From: Nitrosomonadales bacterium
Lineage (GTDB): Bacteria > Pseudomonadota > Gammaproteobacteria > Burkholderiales > Gallionellaceae
Length of the DNA: 64,000 nt
Assembly: GCA_016214695.1 (NCBI GenBank)
Contig: JACRNY010000001.1
Span: 868,001 to 932,000 of the forward strand
Reading direction: 5' to 3'
This document shows positions 42,204 to 50,528 of this stretch, piece by piece. How positions within the stretch are numbered: position 1 is the first letter of the stretch; each line of letters opens with the position of its first letter. The notes beneath the pieces are model-generated. The model did not search any database. It saw only the letters and a program-made list of their open reading frames with translations, and had not been told where the DNA came from. The position numbers were made by a program, and so were the translations under genes.

Positions 42204-42236
42204 GCGGGAGCGCGGCTCAGGGACGAGGTGAGGCGC

Positions 42237-44486
42237 TCACTTGAACAGGCCTTTCAGGCTCTTCTTCAGTTCTTCCCTGGCCTTGGCCTTGACGTCCTCC
42301 TTCAATTGCTCTTTCTTCTCGTCCAGTTTCTGCTTCGCCACATCTTTCAGCAGAGCGGCATAATCGATCCTGAATTTGAGGTCGTCGAACGGACCGCTGA
42401 CGTTGACCGGCAAGGTGCCGGTCTTGCCCTGTTCGGTCTTGGCGAAGATGGCTTTGGCGTTGTAGTCGATGCTGTCGCGGCCGACATCGATGTCGCCGTT
42501 GCCGCTGATGCGCAGCACGGTGGACTTCACCGCAAGGTCGTCGTTGTGCGCGACACCGTTTCTGATCTTGAAGCTGGCCTTGAATTCGCTGAACGTAGTC
42601 TTCTCGTTCTTGTCCACGCCCAGTGTCTGGGTGGTTGTCTCTCTGCTCAGGCTCTGCACGCCCTGCACCAGCTTGGCGAGGTTGATGCCCTTGATCGCGC
42701 CGTTCGCCAGATCCACCGCGGCCTTGCCATTCAGCGCCTTCTTCAATGCAGTGACCGTGTTGCCTTTGGTGACCAGGTCGAGCAGGACGTTGCCGCGACC
42801 TTCGACCAGTTCCAGCTCGGCCGCATCCTTGAGCAGCGGGGCGATATCGACGCCGGACAGCTTCGCATTGGCGGTGAAGTTGTTGCTTGCGGCGTTCACG
42901 CTCACCTTGCCATCCAGGCTGCCCTGATACAGCCTGGCAGAGAGCGGGGCGACATTGACGATGCCGTTCTTCGCCTTCACATCCACGCGCAGCTGCGCGA
43001 CCTTGATGTTGGCCGCCTTGAGCGAGCCGATGCGCAGGCTGCCTTCCAGGTTCAGTGCTTCCAGCGCGGACAGGTCGAACGGTTGCTCGGGCTCCTTCTT
43101 CTTGCCCTCGCCTTTGGTTTTGGCCTCTGCGGTCTTCTTCGGCAGGTAAGGATCGACATCGAACTGGTCGATCTCGAGGTCGTAGCGGATCATCGGCACG
43201 CCGAAGTTCTTCACCGCGAACTTGGCTTTGATCTGGCTTTGCAGCAGGCCGCCTTCCAGATTGCCTTCGATGTTTTGCCTGCCCAGATCGGCACGGATGC
43301 CGCCTTTCAGTTCGCTGTCTATGCTTTTGCCCGGCAGCTTGTCGCCGCTGGCATTGAGTGCCAGCCTGAGATCGGACAGGTTGAATTGCTGCGCCTCGAT
43401 GCTGCCGGTGACAGGCGAGGAGAATTTGAGTTTGAAGGCCTGCTCCGGTTGTTTCAGGTCGACGTTCAGCTGCAACGAGCTGACCTTGAAAGTGCGCGCG
43501 TTGCCCTCGACATCGGGCAACAGCAGCGAGGCGACGACATTGCCCATGGCGCCATCCAGCTTGGCGTTCAGCGCGACGCGCTCGCCGCTGAACTTGTCGG
43601 CGGTCAGGCTCAGGTCCGGCGCGTCCAGTCTGGCTTCGAAGCGGTCCTTGCCCTTCACGCCGCTTGCGCTGAGCGAGAACAACTTCAGCGCGAACTGCTG
43701 CGCTTCCGGCAGGGCACTCGCGTCACCCCCTGCCTTGATAGCCAGGCCGGTGATGTCGAGCGCGGTGCCATTGGCCTGCAGGTCGAGACCCTGCACCCGG
43801 TACAAGGCCTTCTCCAGATCGAAGGTCAGCGTGGCCCTGGCCTGCGCGGTGATATCGAGTCTGGGTTTGTTGGACTGGATGTGCATGGCAAGATCGATGT
43901 TCGTCGGCACGCTGTTGGCGATGCGGCCGGATCTGAGGCTCAGGTCGCTCACACTGTAACGCGCCCCCGTCGTCTCGTCGCTGTAGCTCAGCGAGGTCTT
44001 GTCCAGTTGCACTGCGGCGATGTCGAACGCCATCGGCATACCGGCCGGGGCGGCGGGCGTGGATGTCGGAGCAGCCGGGGGCTCCTCCTTGCTCATCAGG
44101 TCGTCGAGGTTGGTCTTGCCGGTCCTGTATTTGATGAGCCTTGCCTTGACGCCGCTGACGGCGATCTCGTCGACCACGATGCGTTTGCTGAACAGCGGCA
44201 GCAGCTTCAGCGAGACGCTGGCACTCTCGACCGCGGCGAATTCCTGCTCGCTCTGGAATTCCGATAGCGAGACTCCGCCGAGACTGACGCCGATGCTGGG
44301 GAAGAAGTGCAGCTTGATGTCACCATCGAGCTTGAGGGTGCGTTGCTTGCTGTCTTTCACCGCCTGGATGATCTGCGGCTTGTAGCTGTTGGGGTCGAAG
44401 GTAAGTGCGAGGAATGCGATCGCTGCTGCAACCAGACCCACCAGGCCACCGACCGCCCACAAACCATACTTGAGATATTTGTTCAT
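42237..44486 (-). CDS. AsmA family protein, 749 aa
   Basis: Large AsmA-like protein with one N-terminal membrane helix (LWAVGGLVGLVAAAIAFLAL) followed by the AsmA beginning LTFDPNSYKPQIIQAVKDSKQRTLKLDGDIKL, a long beta-rich middle and the C-terminal AsmA domain (IAPLLKDAAELELVEGRGNVLLDLVTKGNTVTAL, GNGDIDVGRDSIDYNAKA). The end is a Lys-rich helix. AsmA-like proteins belong to the repeating beta-groove superfamily proposed to move phospholipids between membranes. It lies 33 bp downstream of mutY on the same strand direction order reversed (mutY is transcribed after it). Confidence 0.9.
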   Translation of the reverse strand: MNKYLKYGLWAVGGLVGLVAAAIAFLALTFDPNSYKPQIIQAVKDSKQRTLKLDGDIKLHFFPSIGVSLGGVSLSEFQSEQEFAAVESASVSLKLLPLFSKRIVVDEIAVSGVKARLIKYRTGKTNLDDLMSKEEPPAAPTSTPAAPAGMPMAFDIAAVQLDKTSLSYSDETTGARYSVSDLSLRSGRIANSVPTNIDLAMHIQSNKPRLDITAQARATLTFDLEKALYRVQGLDLQANGTALDITGLAIKAGGDASALPEAQQFALKLFSLSASGVKGKDRFEARLDAPDLSLTADKFSGERVALNAKLDGAMGNVVASLLLPDVEGNARTFKVSSLQLNVDLKQPEQAFKLKFSSPVTGSIEAQQFNLSDLRLALNASGDKLPGKSIDSELKGGIRADLGRQNIEGNLEGGLLQSQIKAKFAVKNFGVPMIRYDLEIDQFDVDPYLPKKTAEAKTKGEGKKKEPEQPFDLSALEALNLEGSLRIGSLKAANIKVAQLRVDVKAKNGIVNVAPLSARLYQGSLDGKVSVNAASNNFTANAKLSGVDIAPLLKDAAELELVEGRGNVLLDLVTKGNTVTALKKALNGKAAVDLANGAIKGINLAKLVQGVQSLSRETTTQTLGVDKNEKTTFSEFKASFKIRNGVAHNDDLAVKSTVLRISGNGDIDVGRDSIDYNAKAIFAKTEQGKTGTLPVNVSGPFDDLKFRIDYAALLKDVAKQKLDEKKEQLKEDVKAKAREELKKSLKGLFK

Positions 44487-44560
44487 ATCTTCACCTGACT
44501 ATAAACATGGCGGGATTATAAGCGAGAGGCAACCGTCGCTGCAGAAGGCACGGAACCGGA

Positions 44561-45340
44561 TCAGAACGAGACTAGCAGCTTGACCCCTTTGGCATCCATG
44601 TGGGATTTGGGTTGGTGGATGAGCCAGGCGGCGCCGGTGGTGTCAGTGACCGTGACATCGTCGGAGCGGCCGAAACGCCAACTGTCATAGTAGAAGCGCA
44701 CATCGAACATGCTGTTGATGCGATATCCCAGTTCTGCATAGCCGCTGGCTTCGCCCTTGGGCGAGAGTCCGGGGTTGCTGGTGTAGCCCATGGTGTCCAG
44801 GTGGGCGTCTTCCCTGGTCGAGACCGGATATTTCACGCCTAATTCGCCGTGGAACCCCGCTCCGTTTCCTGATCTGGCAAGCCGCAGACCTGCGCGCATG
44901 AACAGGATAGAGTAATCCTCGATCTGCTCGCCGCTTGTGATGCGGATGCTGCGTCGCCAGGTATCCAGACCGAGACTGCCGAGGTAGTCCAGTTTGTAGC
45001 TGCCGAGATCGTCGCGGTAGAGCGCTTGCGCCTCGCTCGACGCACCGCTGTAATCGGTCTTGGTGGAAACCGGCGCGCCGTTGCTCAACAGGAAGGTATC
45101 GTAATCGACCGTGCCGCCGTACAGCTTGGCACGCCAGGAGAACAGGGCGCCGCTTTCGCCGTCCTGGTTCCAGTTGACGAACACGGCAGAACGCATGCCG
45201 GTCTCTTTGGGGGTACCGCTGAAACCGACCGGATATTCTATCCACTGATAATCTTCCAGACCGCCGCCGACGTCCCATGTCGCCATCGCGGATAGCGGCA
45301 AGGTCAGGATGGATGCTGCAAGCAGGATTCGTCCAATCAT
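44561..45340 (-). CDS. Probable outer-membrane beta-barrel protein, 259 aa
   Basis: Cleavable signal MIGRILLAASILTLPLSAMA, then alternating amphipathic strands with many aromatic residues (YQWIEYPVGFSG, ALFSWRAKLYGGTVDYDTFL, GYRINSMFDVRFYYDSWRF) and a terminal Phe in KLLVSF, the usual BAM signal. No named family recognised. Eight to twelve strands fit the length. The next gene upstream is the nitronate monooxygenase-like enzyme, 43 bp away on the same strand. Confidence 0.72.
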   Translation of the reverse strand: MIGRILLAASILTLPLSAMATWDVGGGLEDYQWIEYPVGFSGTPKETGMRSAVFVNWNQDGESGALFSWRAKLYGGTVDYDTFLLSNGAPVSTKTDYSGASSEAQALYRDDLGSYKLDYLGSLGLDTWRRSIRITSGEQIEDYSILFMRAGLRLARSGNGAGFHGELGVKYPVSTREDAHLDTMGYTSNPGLSPKGEASGYAELGYRINSMFDVRFYYDSWRFGRSDDVTVTDTTGAAWLIHQPKSHMDAKGVKLLVSF

Positions 45341-45383
45341 CGTCTACCCTTTTTCCGCATGCGCGGTTGAAGTGGAACAGGCG

Positions 45384-46631
45384 TCAGTCAGGCAACGCGA
45401 TCTTGTTATCGCTGCTGAACTGGTAGTCCTTGAAGATGTGCTCGGCGCTGAGGATGCGGTACTTGCCGTCCGCTTCCTTGCGCGTGGTGTCCTTGAGGCG
45501 GTAAGTGAGATGGCCGCAGGTCCAGCACTTGAAGTTGCGCATGTGCGTGCACAGGCAGGTCTTGTCGAACACCTGGATCTTCTTCTCTCCCGGATGCAGC
45601 GCCACTTCGCGGTTATAGGCATCGATGTAGTCGCAGTGGCCGTTGGCGTCGAGCAGGTAACCGTAGGATTCGCAGCCGGGGCGGATGCCGGAGCCGATGG
45701 ACGGGCTGTTCTTCAGCATGCGCATCGGGTAGCCGGTAGGAGAGGTGCCGTTCACCTCGATGTCGTTCTCGCTGGCCTTGAAATATTCCTGCTGCACTTC
45801 GGCGGGCAGGCCGCACTCGTCCGCCACGGTGAAGCGTGTCGCCACTTGCACGGCAGCGGCACCCTCTTCCAGGTAACTGGTCGCATCGCTGCCGGTGAAG
45901 ATGCCGCCGGCCGGGATCACCGGGATGTCGAGCTTCTCGTCGCGCAGGTACTGGTGGATCTCGTTGGTGATGGTGCGCAGGTCGTATTTCATCCAGTCGT
46001 CCATGCCGAAGCCGAGGTGGCCGCCGGCCAGCGGGCCTTCCACCACGACATAGTCGGGCAGACGGTTGGTGCGCGCGTTCTTGCGCAGGAACAGTTGCAG
46101 GGCACGCAGCGAGGAGACGATGATGCCGAGTTTCACATCACGGAAACGCGGATGGTCCTCGATCAGACCGAACGAGCCGAGATGCAGCCCGGCCGCCAGC
46201 GTGATGCCGTCGATGCCTGCCGACATGGCTTCCCACAGGCGCACCTTGAGCGTCTCTTTCGGCGCGTTCATGGTGAGCTTTTCCATGCAGTTGATGAAGA
46301 TCGCGCCAGTGCCGCGCTTGCGCTCCATGGTCTTGCTCACGTGCAGGCGGGTGGATTCGGCGATGTGGCCGAGATCGAACTTGACCTCCGACTTGTTGGA
46401 GTTGTCGATGTTGTATTTGTATTGCTGCAGCTTGGTCTTGACGAAATCGGTGTCGTAGCGGCGGTCCGTAACGGTCGGCAGCATGGCATCCGAAATGTGA
46501 CCGACGCCACCCAGGCGGGCTGCCTCCAAAGCGAGATCCGCCGTGGAGATGTCCACACCCATGCCCCCGATCATGATCGGGACCAGTTCTTGTTTGCCGA
46601 ATTTCAGGCGGAAATCATCTACACGTTTCAT
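45384..46631 (-). CDS. NAD(P)H-dependent flavin oxidoreductase / nitronate monooxygenase-like, 415 aa
   Basis: TIM-barrel FMN enzyme of the 2-nitropropane dioxygenase family: PIMIGGMGVDISTADLALEAARLGGVGHI at the N-terminus, VVEGPLAGGHLGF with the conserved His, and PVIPAGGIFTGSDATSYLEEGAAAVQVATRF, the phosphate site. After residue about 320 there is an unusual Cys-rich tail (RPGCESYG, NGHCDYID, KTCLCTHMRNFKCWTCGHLTY) not found in classical nitronate monooxygenases, which could bind metal or an Fe-S cluster. True substrate unknown. Confidence 0.82.
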   Translation of the reverse strand: MKRVDDFRLKFGKQELVPIMIGGMGVDISTADLALEAARLGGVGHISDAMLPTVTDRRYDTDFVKTKLQQYKYNIDNSNKSEVKFDLGHIAESTRLHVSKTMERKRGTGAIFINCMEKLTMNAPKETLKVRLWEAMSAGIDGITLAAGLHLGSFGLIEDHPRFRDVKLGIIVSSLRALQLFLRKNARTNRLPDYVVVEGPLAGGHLGFGMDDWMKYDLRTITNEIHQYLRDEKLDIPVIPAGGIFTGSDATSYLEEGAAAVQVATRFTVADECGLPAEVQQEYFKASENDIEVNGTSPTGYPMRMLKNSPSIGSGIRPGCESYGYLLDANGHCDYIDAYNREVALHPGEKKIQVFDKTCLCTHMRNFKCWTCGHLTYRLKDTTRKEADGKYRILSAEHIFKDYQFSSDNKIALPD

Positions 46632-46732
46632 TGTTTCTCTCGCTCCTGACGAGGGGGCATTTTACCCCAAAGTGCCGGCCAACCTTCGCATTACTGCCCG
46701 CGAGGCCTGTTCGCTGACTTATTTAATATCGA

Positions 46733-48136
46733 CTATATGACTTTGGAATACCGCGCGTGCTCCTGTTTCGCGCGCAGGTACTTGTCAAAGACCATGCAGA
46801 TGTTGCGTATGAGCATGCGCCCCTTGGGGGTGACGCTGATCCATTGCGGCGAGAGCACGAGCAGTCCTTCCTTCTCGTACTCGGCCAGCTCCTTCAGCTC
46901 GGTGGCGAAATACTGGTCGAATTCGATCAGGTAGGAGATGTTGAACGACTCCTTCGAGATCTCGAAATGGCACATCAGGGCCTGGATGATGGCGCGGCGC
47001 ACCAGATCGTCGGCGTTCAGCTCCATGCCGCGCATGATGGGCAGTGTGTCGTTGTCCAGCGCATCGTAGTACGGTTCCAGTTCGCGGAAGTTCTGGCTGT
47101 AGGTCGGGCCGACCTTGCCGATGGAGCTGACACCTACCGCGATGAGGTCGCAATCCGAGTGCGTGGAATAGCCCTGGAAGTTGCGGTGCAGGCGTCCCTG
47201 GCGCTGTGCCACGGCCAGCTCGTCGTCCGGTTTGGCGAAGTGGTCCATGCCGATGTAGACATAGCCGGCATCGGTCAGGGTGTTCACCGCCAGCTTGAGG
47301 ATGTCGAGCTTGGTCTGCGGTGCCGGCAAATCTTCCTCGTGGATGCGGCGCTGCGGCATGAACAGCTTGGGCATGTGCGCATAGTTGTAGATGGACAGGC
47401 GGTCCGGGTTGACCGCGATGACCTTGTCCAGCGTGGTCTTGAAGCCCTCGATGGTCTGCTTGGGCAGGCCGTAGATGAGATCGATGCTGACCGACTTGAA
47501 GCCGTTGGCGCGCGCGGCCTTGATGACCTGCAGCGTTTCTTCCTCGCTCTGGATGCGGTTGACTGCTTTTTGCACGGCCGCGTCGAAATCCTGCACGCCG
47601 ATGCTGATGCGATTGAAGCCCATCTCGCCCAGCAGCGCGACGGTGGCATCGCTGACCTTGCGCGGATCGATCTCGATAGAGTATTCGCCGTCTGCCACCA
47701 GCTCGAAGTTCTTGCGGATGGCGCCCATCACGGTGCGCAGTTCGTCATCGCTGAGAAAGGTGGGTGTGCCGCCGCCGAAATGCAACTGCTCCACGCGGCG
47801 CGAGTTGCCCAGCAGCGCGGCCTGCATCTCGATCTCCTTGGTCAGGTATTTGACGTACAGGTCGGCCTTGCTGAAATCCTTGGTGACGACCTTGTTGCAG
47901 GCGCAGTAGAAGCACAGCGTGTTGCAGAACGGGATGTGGACGTACAGCGACAGGGGCTTGCTGACACCGCCGATCTCACGCTTCTTCACCCATTGCGCAT
48001 AGGTTTCGGCATTGAAGGCTTCGACGAAGCGGTCAGCCGTCGGATAGGAGGTGTAACGCGGGCCGTTCTTGTCCAGACGGCGGATCAGGTCCAGATCGAC
48101 TTCCAGCTGGGAGCTAATTTCTTTATTCACTGACAT
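46733..48136 (-). CDS. hemN: Oxygen-independent coproporphyrinogen III oxidase, 467 aa
   Basis: Radical-SAM decarboxylase for haem synthesis without oxygen. The iron-sulfur motif is HIPFCNTLCFYCACNKV (CxxxCxxC plus the HemN extra Cys), with GGGTPTFLSDDEL and VGVSSIGKVGPTYSQN further on. Start MSVNKEISSQ gives the usual length. It is divergent from fnr, with a FNR box 57-70 bp upstream of the start, so induction at low oxygen is likely. Confidence 0.96.
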   Translation of the reverse strand: MSVNKEISSQLEVDLDLIRRLDKNGPRYTSYPTADRFVEAFNAETYAQWVKKREIGGVSKPLSLYVHIPFCNTLCFYCACNKVVTKDFSKADLYVKYLTKEIEMQAALLGNSRRVEQLHFGGGTPTFLSDDELRTVMGAIRKNFELVADGEYSIEIDPRKVSDATVALLGEMGFNRISIGVQDFDAAVQKAVNRIQSEEETLQVIKAARANGFKSVSIDLIYGLPKQTIEGFKTTLDKVIAVNPDRLSIYNYAHMPKLFMPQRRIHEEDLPAPQTKLDILKLAVNTLTDAGYVYIGMDHFAKPDDELAVAQRQGRLHRNFQGYSTHSDCDLIAVGVSSIGKVGPTYSQNFRELEPYYDALDNDTLPIMRGMELNADDLVRRAIIQALMCHFEISKESFNISYLIEFDQYFATELKELAEYEKEGLLVLSPQWISVTPKGRMLIRNICMVFDKYLRAKQEHARYSKVI

Positions 48137-48192
48137 GGGAAAGCTTCAAGTAGTTCGGTTTTCGGAATGTGCCAGCATACCGCAAAATGCGT

Positions 48193-48206
48193 TTGATATA
48201 GGTCAA
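48193..48206. promoter_or_regulatory. FNR/CRP-type box between hemN and fnr
   Basis: TTGATATAGGTCAA matches TTGAT-N4-ATCAA at 9 of 10 defined positions. It lies in the 122-bp divergent gap, 57 bp upstream of hemN and 53 bp upstream of fnr, so it could activate hemN and autoregulate fnr. Confidence 0.7.
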
Positions 48207-48258
48207 AAACCATGTCATATTCCCGCCCCCGAAAACGCAATACCCCCATAGATTCTAA

Positions 48259-48981
48259 GTGCAAAACGCGATCAACAACCCCTCCCTGCGCATCGCCTGC
48301 TCCAGCTGCAACCTGCGCGAACTGTGCCTCCCGGTCGATCTGGGCGGCCAGGAGATGGAGCGCCTTGACGCCCTGACCAGCCGCAAGCGCACTTTCCAGC
48401 GCGGCGACTACCTTTATCGCTGCGGCGAGGGTTTCCGCGCGCTGTATGCCATCCGCACCGGTTTCTTCAAGACCCAGGTCCTGCACGAGGCCGGCCGCGA
48501 GCAGGTGACCGGCTTCCAGATGCCGGGGGAGATCATCGGCATGGACGCGATCAGCTCCGATGCGCATACCTGCGATGCCATCGCGCTGGAGGACAGCGAG
48601 ATCTGCGAGATCCCCTTCGACCGCCTGGAAGCGCTGAGCCGCGAGTTTCCGGGCCTGCAGCGCCATCTGCACAAGATCATGAGCCGCGAGATCGTGCGCG
48701 ACCACGGCATCATGATGCTGCTCGGCTCGATGCGCGCCGAGGAGCGCCTGGCGGCTTTCCTGCTCAACCTGTCGCAGCGCTTCAGCGCGCGCGGTTATTC
48801 GCCGACCGCGTTCAACCTGCGCATGACCCGCCAGGAGATCGGCAGCTATCTGGGATTGAAGCTGGAGACGGTCAGCCGCACCTTCTCCCATTTCCAGGAG
48901 CATGGCCTGCTCAACGTGAAAGTGCGCGAAGTGGAGATCATGGACATGCTGCGCCTGCGCAGCTTCGTCGGCGGCACCTGA
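48259..48981 (+). CDS. fnr: FNR-type oxygen-sensing transcription regulator, 240 aa
   Basis: CRP/FNR family regulator with a predicted O2-labile [4Fe-4S] cluster. N-terminal CSSCNLRELCL gives three Cys; the fourth ligand is the Cys in HTCDAIALE. cNMP-like domain, dimer helix and HTH (MTRQEIGSYLGLKLETVSRTFSHFQ, with the E-xx-SR recognition pattern of FNR) follow. Start is GTG 48259; no in-frame ATG precedes the Cys cluster. It probably controls hemN and cco genes for microaerobic life. Confidence 0.94.
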   Translation: MQNAINNPSLRIACSSCNLRELCLPVDLGGQEMERLDALTSRKRTFQRGDYLYRCGEGFRALYAIRTGFFKTQVLHEAGREQVTGFQMPGEIIGMDAISSDAHTCDAIALEDSEICEIPFDRLEALSREFPGLQRHLHKIMSREIVRDHGIMMLLGSMRAEERLAAFLLNLSQRFSARGYSPTAFNLRMTRQEIGSYLGLKLETVSRTFSHFQEHGLLNVKVREVEIMDMLRLRSFVGGT

Positions 48982-49085
48982 GCTCCCGGATGCGTCGTTT
49001 CGCCGCATCCCAACAGCCTGGAGAAACTGGTATCCTATTACGGATAAAAAGCTTCTATAAACCAGACACACCAAGGGAGACCACC

Positions 49086-49607
49086 ATGCATCAGCGATTC
49101 GACATAGCACCCGAAGAGACCGTCCGCGCCAAATGGCCGCATGAGATCTTCCTGATCAATCTGGTGTTCAACCATATCCTGGTGTTCGCATCCACCTTCG
49201 GCGTGTTCAGCACCTTCCCGCTGATGGTGCTGGTCGTTCCGGTCACCTCTTTCGCCATCACCGGCTACATCCTGATCAAGGCGAAGCAGATCGCCAGGGG
49301 CAACGAGACCTGGTTCGTCAAATCGCACTGGGCCATCGCCGACAAGCGCAATAAGCACTTCATGTGGTTGCTGGTCGCCACCTGCGTGATCGTGGGGGGT
49401 GGCGTGCTGCTTTCCAAGATGATGGGCTGGTCGAAGATCGCCACCATCGCGCTGATCGGCGGATTCGGTCTGTTGCCTTTCATGGTCGTTCTGCTGGTGC
49501 TGATCGTACTCGGCAACGACTCGATGTATCAGGCTCGCCACGGCAAATTGCCCAAGCGTTTCGTCGAACAGAATCCGGATTCATCCAACCCGGCAGCATC
49601 CGCTTAA
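49086..49607 (+). CDS. Membrane protein of unknown function beside the cco assembly genes, 173 aa
   Basis: About four hydrophobic helices (IFLINLVFNHILVFASTFGVF, FPLMVLVVPVTSFAITGYIL, FMWLLVATCVIVGGGVLL, IATIALIGGFGLLPFMVVLLVLIVLG) and polar ends. AGGGAG ribosome site before ATG 49086; a longer in-frame start at 48990 would overlap the end of fnr's trailing region and lacks a site. No family recognised. It lies between fnr and the cbb3 assembly genes, so a role in respiration is possible but unproven. Confidence 0.7.
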   Translation: MHQRFDIAPEETVRAKWPHEIFLINLVFNHILVFASTFGVFSTFPLMVLVVPVTSFAITGYILIKAKQIARGNETWFVKSHWAIADKRNKHFMWLLVATCVIVGGGVLLSKMMGWSKIATIALIGGFGLLPFMVVLLVLIVLGNDSMYQARHGKLPKRFVEQNPDSSNPAASA

Positions 49608-49631
49608 ACCAACCACCCACTCTCTCTAACC

Positions 49632-50306
49632 ATGTCAACTGAAAGCAAGATCTATTGGGGTGTCGGCATCATGTCGGTGCTGATCCTCGTCGGCTCCTTC
49701 TTCATGCCTGGCAATCCCAGCCGCAAGGACGATGTGCCATGGCACATCGAGCACCCATCGCCGGATTCAGTGCGCGTATTCGGGTTGACGCTGGGAGAAT
49801 CTTCCGCCAACCAGGCAGAAGAGCGCTTCAAGGAGGAAGGCAAACCCAGCCTGTTCAAAAGCGCTGATGGACGCCTGGTCGCCGAGGTGTTCTTCGAGCA
49901 GGTCGATATGGCCGGCCTGCGTTCCAAAGTCGTGGTGACCGTAGCCGTACCCGAAACGGAGCTGAAGGAAATGTATGAGCGCGGCTTGCGTATGGCCGCG
50001 ACCGGCAGCGGCAAGAAGATCACACTTTCACCGGACGATGTGGCCAAGTTGCGCGCCATGCCGATCAGCAGCCTGACCTATATGCCGGGCGTGCGCGTGG
50101 AGGAGGCGATGTTCCTCAAGCGTTTCGGGGAGCCTGCCATGCGCATACAGGAAAAGAAGAGCGGCGCCATGCACTGGCTGTACCCGCAGAACGGGCTGGA
50201 TATCACGCTTGGCGGCGGCGAGAAGCCGCTGTTGCAGTATGTATCGCCCAGGGATTTCGACAAGCTGCTTGCCCCGCTGAAGGCGGAAAGCGAAAACAAG
50301 GAATAA
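49632..50306 (+). CDS. Membrane-anchored protein of unknown function, 224 aa
   Basis: One N-terminal helix (IYWGVGIMSVLILVGSFFMPG) then a soluble domain with no domain I can name: SVRVFGLTLGESSANQAEERFKEEGKPSLF, VVVTVAVPETELKEMYERGLR, MPGVRVEEAMFLKRFGEPAMRIQEK. The last part resembles the small sensor-like domains of proteins that scale activity by a substrate, but that is weak. It starts 24 bp after the preceding membrane protein gene and converges on ccoS. Confidence 0.68.
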   Translation: MSTESKIYWGVGIMSVLILVGSFFMPGNPSRKDDVPWHIEHPSPDSVRVFGLTLGESSANQAEERFKEEGKPSLFKSADGRLVAEVFFEQVDMAGLRSKVVVTVAVPETELKEMYERGLRMAATGSGKKITLSPDDVAKLRAMPISSLTYMPGVRVEEAMFLKRFGEPAMRIQEKKSGAMHWLYPQNGLDITLGGGEKPLLQYVSPRDFDKLLAPLKAESENKE

Positions 50307-50322
50307 CGCAAAACGCTGGCGT

Positions 50323-50520
50323 CTACTTCTGGTCGGCGCCAGCCTCTTTCTTCTCTTCCGGGTGGCGTACCGCCACTTCATCATCGTCGTCCAGCAGGAT
50401 ACGATTGGCACTGCCTTCCATATCCTCGTACTGCCCCTTCTTCACCGCCCAGACCAGCACGACGACGAACAGTACGCCGAAGAACATCATGCCGGGTATC
50501 AGGCTGTAGATCACTTCCAT
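50323..50520 (-). CDS. ccoS: cbb3-type oxidase assembly protein CcoS, 65 aa
   Basis: Short membrane protein needed for cofactor insertion into the cbb3 oxidase. One helix (VIYSLIPGMMFFGVLFVVVLVWAV) then KKGQYEDMEGSANRILLDDDD, the diagnostic CcoS signature. Follows ccoI, 8 bp downstream on the minus strand. Confidence 0.93.
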   Translation of the reverse strand: MEVIYSLIPGMMFFGVLFVVVLVWAVKKGQYEDMEGSANRILLDDDDEVAVRHPEEKKEAGADQK

Positions 50521-50528
50521 CGCTCACC

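Noticed and set aside
42228-44267. 679-aa plus-strand ORF over the AsmA-like gene
   Set aside because: Antisense shadow; the minus-strand frame has AsmA features and a proper membrane anchor.
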